Shown one piece after another: positions 42,818 to 50,836 of a stretch of 64,000 nt of DNA (its first letter is position 1; each line of letters opens with the position of its first letter). This DNA is from JAEXOD01 sp964652025 (GTDB taxonomy: Bacteria > Bacteroidota > Ignavibacteria > Ignavibacteriales > Melioribacteraceae): NCBI GenBank assembly GCA_964652025.1, contig CAZYZX010000001.1, positions 496,001 through 560,000 on the forward strand, in the 5' to 3' direction. The notes beneath the pieces are model-generated. The model saw nothing but the letters and a program-made list of their open reading frames with translations. It had not been told where the DNA came from and did no database searches. A program made the translations under genes and the position numbers.

Positions 42818-44284
42818 TTATAAAGTTAATCCAACTTTTTTATTAAAGTCTTCAATTAATTTATCCCAATAGTCAACAATATTATACCTATTATGCCAAT
42901 ATTCTTCATTGTACCACTGGTCATTTAATTCTTCTGCAGTTTTACCTTGCTGTTCAACCCAAGTAAAGTATTTTAAATTATGCACTCTTTTCTTGTCAAT
43001 ATATGTTAATTCTTTAAAGTGCTCTGTATTCTGATTTTTTATAGCAATACTATAGTCTATTGCAGCTTGCTGAGGTGTATACTTCCCATTTATTTCGTTT
43101 TGCTCAATAATTCTGCTTTTATACATATCCATTGAATCTGTAAAAACAGTAAAAATTATATCATTTTCATTAAATTCATAATATTTTGCCATTTTAATTG
43201 CAGAAAGTAGATTTGAAATGCTTGAAATACCTAATAAGTGAAGTTTTTCAATAACTTCTGTTTTTACGCCCAATGTTTGTAAAAATTCTTTACCTACTTC
43301 TTCATTAAATAGTCTCATAACTGCTAATGGGTGATTATCATCTATTGCAACAGCAGAATCTGTATTTTTTACATTATGAATCCAAGGAATGTGTTTATCT
43401 CCAATACCTTCAATTCTATGTGCACCAAAACCATTGTAAAGAATAGTTGGACACTGTAAAGCTTCAGAAGCTAAAACTTTTACATCCTTAAAAGTATTTA
43501 TTAAATAATCACCGGCAGCAATAGTGCCTGCGGAGCCAGTTGCGCTAACATATGCAGATAGTTTAGATTTATCTGTCTTAATTTTATTAAATACCCGCTC
43601 AATCATTTTACCAGTAACAGTGTAATGCCAAATAGAATTACCAAATTGGTCAAATTGATTAAACACGTAATATTGGTCACTTTGTGCTTCTAATTCATGG
43701 CATTTATCATATATTTCTTTTACATTGCTTTCGCAACCTGTTGTTGCGTATATCTCCGCACCCATATTTTTTAACCAGTCAAACCTTTCCTTGCTCATTT
43801 CTTCAGGTAAAATTGCCACTGCATGAACTGCTAAAAGTACAGAATTAAATGCTCCACCCCTGCAGTAATTACCTGTAGAAGGCCAAACTGCTTTATGATA
43901 TTCCGGATTAAATCTTCCTGTTACTAAATATGGAGCTAAGCAACCATATGTTGCACCAACTTTATGTGCACCAGTCGGAAATGTTGACCCAACCAAGCCT
44001 ATAATTCTTGCTTTTACGCCCGTTATTTCTTTTGGAATTTCAAAATAATTAATATCTCCAATGCCACCAGTTGTTAAATCATTTTGCCAATTAATTCTAA
44101 ATAAATTTAATGGATGCGTTTCCTCTTTTCCGATACTTTTTAATTTTTCTATTATTTTTGGATTAATAGTTTCTGGATTTTGCAATTCACTAAATTTAGG
44201 TAAAATTATCCCCTTTTCTCTACATCTTTTAATAGTATTTTCAAGGTAATTTTCGTTTTCAATTTCCCAATTCCAATTTTTCAT
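42818..44284 (-). CDS. Fold-II PLP enzyme of the purine cluster, cysteine-synthase-like
   Basis: A 488-residue PLP enzyme and the first gene of the purine cluster. The PLP lysine is Lys108 in TFPTGAHKVGATYG, the substrate loop is WPSTGNYCRGGAFN, and the phosphate-binding glycine loop is SATGSAGTIAAGD. The long N-terminal part (about 1-85) and C-terminal part (about 420-488) are not found in ordinary cysteine synthases. It does not match the YgeX/diaminopropionate ammonia-lyase pattern I know, although it occupies that place in the pathway. A beta-elimination that releases ammonia from a diamino acid is a reasonable inference. A ribosome-binding site (AAGGTG) precedes the ATG. The 79 bases upstream should hold the operon promoter, but I could not assign one. 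Confidence 0.85.
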   Translation of the reverse strand: MKNWNWEIENENYLENTIKRCREKGIILPKFSELQNPETINPKIIEKLKSIGKEETHPLNLFRINWQNDLTTGGIGDINYFEIPKEITGVKARIIGLVGSTFPTGAHKVGATYGCLAPYLVTGRFNPEYHKAVWPSTGNYCRGGAFNSVLLAVHAVAILPEEMSKERFDWLKNMGAEIYATTGCESNVKEIYDKCHELEAQSDQYYVFNQFDQFGNSIWHYTVTGKMIERVFNKIKTDKSKLSAYVSATGSAGTIAAGDYLINTFKDVKVLASEALQCPTILYNGFGAHRIEGIGDKHIPWIHNVKNTDSAVAIDDNHPLAVMRLFNEEVGKEFLQTLGVKTEVIEKLHLLGISSISNLLSAIKMAKYYEFNENDIIFTVFTDSMDMYKSRIIEQNEINGKYTPQQAAIDYSIAIKNQNTEHFKELTYIDKKRVHNLKYFTWVEQQGKTAEELNDQWYNEEYWHNRYNIVDYWDKLIEDFNKKVGLTL

Positions 44285-44363
44285 CTTTCACCTTAATAAT
44301 ATCAAAATATCCTTCTAAAATAAAAATTATATTCCTAATAAAAAAATAAAATTTAACAATTAT

Positions 44364-44864
44364 TTAATAATTATTTAACATTAAATTAATATTACTAACA
44401 TTGTACTCTTGTACCAATGTTTTTGTTAATAAGTATTTTTTATAAAAATTATCTATCAAGTATTCTCTTATTACTATTAAGTAATTATTTTTTTTATAAA
44501 AATTATTTTTAAGAATAAAATCAATCCCCTTAAATAAACCTTTGCCTTGGTCTTCTAATAATCCCCATTCATCAATTACAAAAAAATTATTAGAAGTAAT
44601 AGAAACAGTATTAATTATTAACTTATTTAACTTTTCAAATATTTGGTTATTAAAAACGTAATTACCAACTTTAACTTTATCAATTTCATCAATATCTAAA
44701 CCGCTTAATAGCTCAAGATTTCCATCTTCTAAATACTTTATGTATCTCAATTCGTTATCCTTTACTTGAACAAAACCACTAAAAATATTTTTTATTTTTG
44801 ATAGTTTAACAATTGTTTCAGATTTTCCAGAATTAACTTTATCCGCTAATATTATTAAAGCCAT
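44364..44864 (-). CDS. Uncharacterised P-loop NTPase (THEP1-like)
   Basis: A 166-residue soluble protein opening directly with a P-loop, ADKVNSGKSE (Gly13-Lys14-Ser15), and carrying a Walker B-like FFVIDEWG near the middle. The layout fits the small THEP1/DUF2478 nucleoside-triphosphatases, but the match is loose and I do not recognise a specific family. Its start overlaps the stop of the membrane protein gene by one base, so the pair is translationally coupled. Leu, Ile, Asn and Lys dominate its composition. A role in energising or regulating the membrane partner is inference from coupling alone. Confidence 0.6.
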   Translation of the reverse strand: MALIILADKVNSGKSETIVKLSKIKNIFSGFVQVKDNELRYIKYLEDGNLELLSGLDIDEIDKVKVGNYVFNNQIFEKLNKLIINTVSITSNNFFVIDEWGLLEDQGKGLFKGIDFILKNNFYKKNNYLIVIREYLIDNFYKKYLLTKTLVQEYNVSNINLMLNNY

Positions 44865-45859
44865 TAGTTTTCCAAAACGTAATAAACAATAACATATCTT
44901 ATTAGTAAAATATATTTTATAATACCAGTCTTGTTTTTTAATTCTTCTCTTAATGCAGCAATTAAAGCTTTAATTTTAGAAAAATCATTTATTATAACAT
45001 CAACATCGTTAATATAATTTTTACTTTTATTAAATATTAAGTTTTTAGTAATTTTAGTTAAAAATGGACTTAAAACGATTGTCCATATTATAAAAATCAA
45101 AAAGAATCGAAGTACAACTATTAAATAATCCAAAAATTTTGCTTCTGGTTGTATAAAATATGATGAAACAATAACCAGAAGAATTATTAATACTTTAATT
45201 ACTTTATTTATTTTTTTCTTTTTTTTGCCTGTAGTCTTAATATCATTATTATTGTTTTCAATAGGCACAATATTAAGTTTTTTTTCGTTAATTAAATCCT
45301 CATTTATCTTTAAAGTTATTATTGTAAAAATTATTCCGGATATTATATGAATTGAAATATAAAAAATTATTAAATACCAACTTAAATTTATGTTTACATT
45401 GTAAAGAAAAACTTGTTTGGCAATAAATTTGGCGTAAATATCAATTGCCTGCCACAAGGAATTACCAAATAATATTTGAAGAAAAATTAATTTCTGTAAG
45501 GAAAAAAGTATCATTGAGGAAAGAGAAAATGTAAGAATTCTAATTTGTTTATTTTTAATTATTATACTAAAAATATAGCAAAGAACACCTTGTGCTAATA
45601 CAGAAAAAAAAGCATTTATTGGTGTATAAGGGCTTATAACAAATTTTATAAGTAATACAACTAATGTTCCCTTTAATATATTTTTTTTATAATCATTAGT
45701 AAATGATAACAAGCTTAAAAATATAACTGCAAGCCCCCCAACAATTAAGCCCGTAAATGGAACTTTAAATAAATGTAAAAACCCACCTAATACAGATTCG
45801 CTAAATGCCCATAAAGTAATAATTTTTTTTACATTATATTTATTATTTATATTTTCCAA
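44864..45859 (-). CDS. Polytopic membrane protein, possible transporter component
   Basis: A 331-residue inner-membrane protein with a TTG start; AAGGA lies about 6 bases upstream and no in-frame ATG is near. About five or six hydrophobic helices cover residues 12-185 (for example GGFLHLFKVPFTGLIVGGLA and SVLAQGVLCYIFSI). A charged linker (about 187-215) leads to two more helices and a soluble C-terminal helix-rich tail (about 270-331). The N-terminal half resembles, loosely, substrate-binding S-components of energy-coupling-factor transporters, but no defining motif was found. It is coupled to the P-loop protein downstream and divergent from the GT2 gene 36 bases away. Function unknown. Confidence 0.6.
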   Translation of the reverse strand: MENINNKYNVKKIITLWAFSESVLGGFLHLFKVPFTGLIVGGLAVIFLSLLSFTNDYKKNILKGTLVVLLIKFVISPYTPINAFFSVLAQGVLCYIFSIIIKNKQIRILTFSLSSMILFSLQKLIFLQILFGNSLWQAIDIYAKFIAKQVFLYNVNINLSWYLIIFYISIHIISGIIFTIITLKINEDLINEKKLNIVPIENNNNDIKTTGKKKKKINKVIKVLIILLVIVSSYFIQPEAKFLDYLIVVLRFFLIFIIWTIVLSPFLTKITKNLIFNKSKNYINDVDVIINDFSKIKALIAALREELKNKTGIIKYILLIRYVIVYYVLEN

Positions 45860-45895
45860 AAAAATCCTTATAATTGTTTAACAAAATACTTTGTT

Positions 45896-46963
45896 ATGAT
45901 ATTTATTTTTATTACTCTAATATTTTTAATTATTAATTTATTATTATTAATTTATACTAAACCAAAAATACGCAAAAACATATTATTAACAAATAATAAT
46001 TTTTCTATTATTATTTCCTCAAAAAACGAGGAATTAAATTTACCCAATACATTAAATTTTATTAAAAGATTAAATTATAATCAAAATAATTACGAAATAA
46101 TTTTTGTTGATGATAACTCTACTGATAATACCAAAAAAATAATTTTAGATGAGATTAAAAATATTGAAAATGCGAAATACCTATTAGCTGAAAAAAAAGT
46201 TTACAGTGGTAAAAAAGGAGCAATTGACTTAGGAATAAAAAATGCAAAATATGAAAACATTATTATTACTGATGCAGATTGTAATGTTCAACCCAATTTG
46301 TTAAATGAAATAAATACATTAATTAATAATAATGTGGATTTTATTATTGGTTTATCCCCTTTTTATTTGAATGATAATATCATCAGTAAATTATCATGCT
46401 TCGAAAATCTTAGAACAAATTTAATGATTATTTTTTCAACAAAAATTAAGTTACCTTATACGGCAGTTGCACGAAATTTATGCTTTAAGAAAAAGTTTTA
46501 TTTTGAGATTGGCGGATTTAATAGTTTGCAAGATACATTAAGCGGTGATGATGATTTATTATTAAGAGAAGCAATTAATAAAAAATTAAAAATTGATGTT
46601 CTATACTCAAAAGATTCTTTTGTTTATAGTTATGCTAAAAATAGCTTAAAGGAATATATTAATCAAAAACTTAGACATACCAGCACATCATATTATTATT
46701 CACTAAAACAATTAATATTTCCTACAATTTGGCATGTGGTTAATTTGTTAATGTTTGTTTCCCCATTATTTTTAATAATAAATTGGTTTTATTTTATTCC
46801 TTTTTTTGTTAAATTAGCAATAGATATATTTATTGTTAAGTTTAATCAAAGCAAATTTAATTATAAATTTACTTTATTAGAAATTATTTATTTACAAATT
46901 ATATACGAGCTATTAATAATATTTAAGTTTCCTTTATCTTATTTTTATAAAAAGCGATGGTGA
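45896..46963 (+). CDS. Membrane-bound family 2 glycosyltransferase
   Basis: A 355-residue GT2 enzyme with an N-terminal membrane helix (about 1-20), a catalytic domain, and C-terminal helices (about 280-350). Motifs seen are IIISSKNEE, IIFVDDNSTDNT for nucleotide-sugar binding, IITDADC (DxD), GDDDLLLREA and NQKLRHTS, which resembles the Q/R-x-x-R-x motif of the family. Transfer of a single sugar to a lipid or surface glycan is likely; substrate unknown. The reading frame is extremely rich in Asn, Lys and Ile. It ends 1 base before the cytidine deaminase gene and would share its transcript. Confidence 0.88.
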   Translation: MIFIFITLIFLIINLLLLIYTKPKIRKNILLTNNNFSIIISSKNEELNLPNTLNFIKRLNYNQNNYEIIFVDDNSTDNTKKIILDEIKNIENAKYLLAEKKVYSGKKGAIDLGIKNAKYENIIITDADCNVQPNLLNEINTLINNNVDFIIGLSPFYLNDNIISKLSCFENLRTNLMIIFSTKIKLPYTAVARNLCFKKKFYFEIGGFNSLQDTLSGDDDLLLREAINKKLKIDVLYSKDSFVYSYAKNSLKEYINQKLRHTSTSYYYSLKQLIFPTIWHVVNLLMFVSPLFLIINWFYFIPFFVKLAIDIFIVKFNQSKFNYKFTLLEIIYLQIIYELLIIFKFPLSYFYKKRW

Positions 46964-46964
46964 T

Positions 46965-47360
46965 ATGGTACACAAAGAATTAGCCAAAAAAGCTATTGAA
47001 GCCAAAAACAAAGCATTAGCAACTTATTCTAATTTTCATGTAGGTGCTGCTTTATTAACAGATAGTGGAGAAGTTTATTTAGGTGCTAATATTGAAAATT
47101 CTTCCTATAGTTTAACAATCTGTGCAGAAAGGACCGCAGCATTTCAAGCAATTTTAGATGGTCACAGAAAATTTAAATCAATTGCAATTGCAAGCGATTT
47201 TGAAGGCTTTTGCCCTCCTTGTGGTGCTTGCAGACAAGTATTAATGGATTTATGTGGTAAAGATTTAGATGTTGTTATGATTAATAAGAAAGACGAAATT
47301 ATTGTTCATAAACTTTCTGAATTATTACCCTTAAGTTTTGATGAAAATTATTTAAAATAG
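46965..47360 (+). CDS. cdd: Cytidine deaminase
   Basis: A 131-residue homotetrameric-type cytidine deaminase that converts cytidine and deoxycytidine to uridine forms. The zinc site is complete: Cys53-Ala-Glu55 in TICAERTA, and Cys86 and Cys89 in PPCGACRQ. SNFHVGAALLT and GANIENSSY are substrate-binding segments of the family. It is the first of four nucleoside-salvage genes on the plus strand and ends 3 bases before thymidine kinase. Confidence 0.96.
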   Translation: MVHKELAKKAIEAKNKALATYSNFHVGAALLTDSGEVYLGANIENSSYSLTICAERTAAFQAILDGHRKFKSIAIASDFEGFCPPCGACRQVLMDLCGKDLDVVMINKKDEIIVHKLSELLPLSFDENYLK

Positions 47361-47363
47361 TTT

Positions 47364-47936
47364 ATGATGAACACACCACATATTCACATGACCCCAAAAG
47401 ATATCGGCTGGATTGAAGTTATTGCTGGCTGTATGTTTAGTGGAAAAACCGAAGAACTTATTAGAAGGTTAAAGCGAGCGCAAATAGCTAAATTAAATGT
47501 TAAGATATTTAAACCTGAAATAGATACTCGCTATTCTTCAGAAGAAATTGTTTCGCATTCTTCTTTGTCACTTCCTTCTATTATGGTTAAAGATGCACTA
47601 GAAATTTTAAGTCTTTCAGCAGAGGCTGATGTAATTGGAATTGATGAAGCTCAGTTTTTTAATAATAATTTGGTTGATGTTTGTAATACTTTGGCTAATA
47701 ATGGTAAAAGGGTTATTGTAGCGGGCTTAGACCAAGATTACAGGGGCTTACCTTTTGAACCCATGCCACAATTATTAGCAGTTGCAGAGTATATTACTAA
47801 AACATTGGCTATTTGCGTTATCTGTGGAAATCCTGCCGATAGAACCCAGCGAATTGTTAAATCTGATGAAAGAGTTTTAGTTGGTGCCGCAGACCAATAT
47901 GAAGCTGGATGTAGAAAATGTCATTACATACCTTAG
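47364..47936 (+). CDS. tdk: Thymidine kinase (type II)
   Basis: A 190-residue thymidine kinase that phosphorylates thymidine with ATP. P-loop CMFSGKTEELIRRL (Gly27-Lys28-Thr29), Walker B-like GIDEAQFF, and lasso/zinc elements CVICGNPADRTQR and CRKCHYIP are all present. The gene opens with two consecutive ATG codons, so the start may be one codon later. It is followed after 12 bases by the nucleoside transporter; AAGGA precedes that next start. Confidence 0.96.
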   Translation: MMNTPHIHMTPKDIGWIEVIAGCMFSGKTEELIRRLKRAQIAKLNVKIFKPEIDTRYSSEEIVSHSSLSLPSIMVKDALEILSLSAEADVIGIDEAQFFNNNLVDVCNTLANNGKRVIVAGLDQDYRGLPFEPMPQLLAVAEYITKTLAICVICGNPADRTQRIVKSDERVLVGAADQYEAGCRKCHYIP

Positions 47937-47948
47937 TAAGGAATCATT

Positions 47949-49301
47949 ATGGATATAATATCTCTAATTAGAGGAATTTTTGGTATAATTGTTTTATTAG
48001 GAATAGCTTTTTTATTTTCTAATAATAAAAAGAAAATAAATATTAGATTAGTGTTAAGTGGACTTTTGCTTCAAATAATATTTGCAATTTTAATTGTTAA
48101 AGGGGATGCATTAGGAAAAATATTTGCTCCACTTGCCTATCCTTTGTACTTCTTTAAATGGTTAAGTGGAATTTTTGTTTTACTTTTAAATTTTACTACA
48201 GAAGGCGCTCAATTTGTGTTTGGAAATTTAGCAAAATCACCGGGTGCTGATGGCTCGTTAGGTATGTTTTTTGCATTTCAAGTTTTACCAACAATTATAT
48301 TTTTTGCAAGTCTAACATCTATTTTGTACTATTTGGGTATTATGCAAAAAATTGTTAAAGGGATGGCTTGGGTAATGTTAAAAGTTATGGGCACTAGTGG
48401 TGCTGAATCTTTATCTTGCACTGCAAATATTTTTGTTGGTCAAACAGAAGCTCCGCTTTTAATAAAGCCCTTTATTAAAACAATGACTAACAGCGAGTTG
48501 CTAACTATTATGGTTGGTGGCATGGCAACCATTGCCGGCGGTGTTATGGCAGCTTATATACAAATTTTGGGGCATTCTTACTCTGTGATGCATAATGTAC
48601 CTTTAGAGCAAGCTCAATTATTGTTTGCCACTCATTTACTTGGTGCAAGTTTTATGGCAGCACCAGCGGCTTTACTTATTTCTAAAATACTTTTTCCAGA
48701 AACTGAAGAGCCTGTTACAAAAGGGACTATAAAATTAGAAATTGAGAAAAATGGTTCTAATGTATTAGAAGCAGCAGCAGCCGGCGCATCAGATGGTGTT
48801 CAATTAGCTTTAAACGTTGCAGGTATGCTTATTGCTTTTATTGCTTTAATTGCTCTAATAAATTATATCTTACAAGGTGTTGGTTATTATTTAGGATTTA
48901 ATTCATACTTACAACAAAATTTTGGTCAACCATTAAATTTACAACTTATTTTAGGGTTTATCTTCCAAGCAATCGCTTTTGCTATTGGCGTGCCTACAGA
49001 TTCAATTCTTCAATTTGGTAGTCTTTTTGGTACTAAAATTGTTCTAAATGAATTTGTTGCTTATGTTGATTTAGGTAATATGATTGCTAATCGAGCTTTA
49101 ATTAACGATAAAGCAATTTATATGGCTACTTATGCATTGTGTGGTTTTGCAAATTTTAGCTCTATTGCTATTCAACTTGGAGGGTTAACACCTATGGCAC
49201 CTGATAGAAGAAGTGATATTGCTAAATTGGGATTAAAGGCAGTTTTGGGTGGTTCTTTAGCAACTTTAATGACAGCAACTTTAGCAGGAATTTTATTTTA
49301 A
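47949..49301 (+). CDS. nupC: Concentrative nucleoside transporter (CNT/NupC family)
   Basis: A 450-residue inner-membrane nucleoside importer of the CNT family, driven by Na+ or H+. The helical-hairpin motifs that form the binding site are seen in VGQTEAPLLIKPF, VGGMATIAGGVMAAYI and ATYALCGFANFSSIAIQ. GVPTDSILQFGSLFGTKIVLNEFVA is the family signature around the second hairpin. Length and helix number are normal. In this operon it supplies nucleosides to cdd, tdk and the phosphorylase. The specific symbol is used for the family; purine or pyrimidine preference is not readable. Confidence 0.94.
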   Translation: MDIISLIRGIFGIIVLLGIAFLFSNNKKKINIRLVLSGLLLQIIFAILIVKGDALGKIFAPLAYPLYFFKWLSGIFVLLLNFTTEGAQFVFGNLAKSPGADGSLGMFFAFQVLPTIIFFASLTSILYYLGIMQKIVKGMAWVMLKVMGTSGAESLSCTANIFVGQTEAPLLIKPFIKTMTNSELLTIMVGGMATIAGGVMAAYIQILGHSYSVMHNVPLEQAQLLFATHLLGASFMAAPAALLISKILFPETEEPVTKGTIKLEIEKNGSNVLEAAAAGASDGVQLALNVAGMLIAFIALIALINYILQGVGYYLGFNSYLQQNFGQPLNLQLILGFIFQAIAFAIGVPTDSILQFGSLFGTKIVLNEFVAYVDLGNMIANRALINDKAIYMATYALCGFANFSSIAIQLGGLTPMAPDRRSDIAKLGLKAVLGGSLATLMTATLAGILF

Positions 49302-49302
49302 T

Positions 49303-50124
49303 ATGAAAAACTACAAAGAAAAATATTCGGTATTATTAGATTACATTAAAACATCAGCTCCTTTCTCTCCAGAAATTTCATTAATTTTAGGTAGTGGACT
49401 TGGTGATTTTGCAAACACAGTTAAAATTATTCACTCTATTCCAACAGATACTTTGCCAAGTTACCCTACTAGTACTGTACAAGGTCATAAAGGTTTTATC
49501 CATTTTGCAGAGCATAACAATAAAAAGATTTTAATTTTTCAAGGTCGTATACACTTTTACGAAGGTTATACTATTGAGCAATGTCTTTTACCCGTGCTTA
49601 TTTGTTCTCATCTAAATACTAAATTTTTATTATTAACTAATGCTGCTGGTGGTGTTAATCCAAATTTTAAGCCTGGCGACTTAATGTTAATTAATGACTT
49701 TTACACTCAAAATCTGAATATGGAGTTATCAACATTTCTTGGAGTATTATCCCCAGAACAAAAAAATAATCTTTTAAACCTTCCTTCACCACATGTTAAT
49801 AAAATAATAATCGAAGCTGCATTAAATAGTCAGGTGCATCTTAAAGAAGGTTCTTATTGGTTTGGAAAGGGGCCAACGTATGAAACCCCGGCTGAAGTGA
49901 AAATGGTGGCAAAATTTAATGTTGATGCTGTTGGAATGTCTACTGCCCACGAAGCTGTTTTTGCTGCAGTTTTAGGTATTAATGTTGGAGCAATTTCTTT
50001 AATAACAAATCATGCATCGGGTATTAAACCAGAGAAACTTTCTCATCAAGAAGTTATTGATACTGCTAATTCTGTAAAGCCAAAATTTGAAAAATTAATA
50101 AAGAACATTATCGATTTGTTATAA
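49303..50124 (+). CDS. punA: Purine nucleoside phosphorylase (trimeric type)
   Basis: A 273-residue phosphorylase that splits inosine/guanosine and deoxy forms into base and (deoxy)ribose 1-phosphate. Motifs: ILGSGLGDF, the phosphate site with VQGHKG and FQGRIHFYEGY, TNAAGGVNP, GPTYETPAEVKM and the base-binding Asn in ITNHASG, which marks 6-oxopurine specificity. It starts one base after the transporter stop. Its 3' end overlaps the convergent rsmE gene by 17 bases. It would feed free purine bases to the catabolic cluster on the other side of the GT2 gene. Confidence 0.95.
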   Translation: MKNYKEKYSVLLDYIKTSAPFSPEISLILGSGLGDFANTVKIIHSIPTDTLPSYPTSTVQGHKGFIHFAEHNNKKILIFQGRIHFYEGYTIEQCLLPVLICSHLNTKFLLLTNAAGGVNPNFKPGDLMLINDFYTQNLNMELSTFLGVLSPEQKNNLLNLPSPHVNKIIIEAALNSQVHLKEGSYWFGKGPTYETPAEVKMVAKFNVDAVGMSTAHEAVFAAVLGINVGAISLITNHASGIKPEKLSHQEVIDTANSVKPKFEKLIKNIIDLL

Positions 50125-50836
50125 AATTATTTATTAAAGATGCACATACGATGCAAGCAGTCTCACTTCTTAATCTATTAGGTGCAAGTTTTAATTTAGT
50201 GCTTTTAGCTTCCAAATATTCTAATTCTTTATCGCTAAATCCCCCTTCGGGTCCGATAATAAATGTATATTTTTTAGCTAAATCTAATTTGTTTATTAAA
50301 AATTCTTGTATTGTTAAATTACTTTCTTGATCTAAAATAATTACTTCACCATTAAAAGGTGTTTTTATTAATTGAATATTAAAGTTTATTACTGGTAAAA
50401 ACGCCCTTAATGATTGTTTAATTGAAGAAATTGCTATTTTATTTAATCTTTCTAACTTAACACCTTTAGGTACAGTTCTATCAGAGTTAAAAATTGTAAA
50501 ATTTGTAATTCCTAGTTCTATACATTTTTCTAATGCAAATTCCATTCTATCACTATTTCGTAAATTTGGAATAAAAAACTCAATGTTAGCTAAAGTATTA
50601 CTATAATTATAAGTTTCTACTGTTTTTAATATTGCATAATCTTTTTTAATATCTGTTATCAAAGTTTTTAATATGGTTCCTTGTCCATCAGTAATATATA
50701 AATTATCATTAAGGTTATTTCTCATAACCTTAAATGCGTGTTCAAATTCTTCACCGTTTAGTAAATTTTCTATGTTATTAATGTTAATATTTTTACTAAA
50801 GTATAATTCAATGTTAGAAAGAAAAACCTGTTGCAA
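50108..50836 (-). CDS. rsmE: 16S rRNA (uracil1498-N3)-methyltransferase
   Basis: A 242-residue SPOUT-class methyltransferase that modifies U1498 of 16S rRNA. The N-terminal PUA-like part contains GEEFEHAFKVMRNNLND. The SPOUT knot has IGPEGGFSDKELEYL and KLAPNRLRSETAC, both diagnostic. The start is TTG with an in-frame stop directly upstream, so no other start is possible nearby; it overlaps the Omp85-type gene by 23 bases. Its end overlaps punA on the other strand. Confidence 0.93.
   Translation of the reverse strand: MQQVFLSNIELYFSKNININNIENLLNGEEFEHAFKVMRNNLNDNLYITDGQGTILKTLITDIKKDYAILKTVETYNYSNTLANIEFFIPNLRNSDRMEFALEKCIELGITNFTIFNSDRTVPKGVKLERLNKIAISSIKQSLRAFLPVINFNIQLIKTPFNGEVIILDQESNLTIQEFLINKLDLAKKYTFIIGPEGGFSDKELEYLEAKSTKLKLAPNRLRSETACIVCASLINNFITNR

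Noticed and set aside
44340..44390. A+T-only inverted repeats after the P-loop gene and before the purine cluster's first gene
   Set aside because: No G:C pairs in the stem and no T-run following; likely by-product of base composition, not a terminator.
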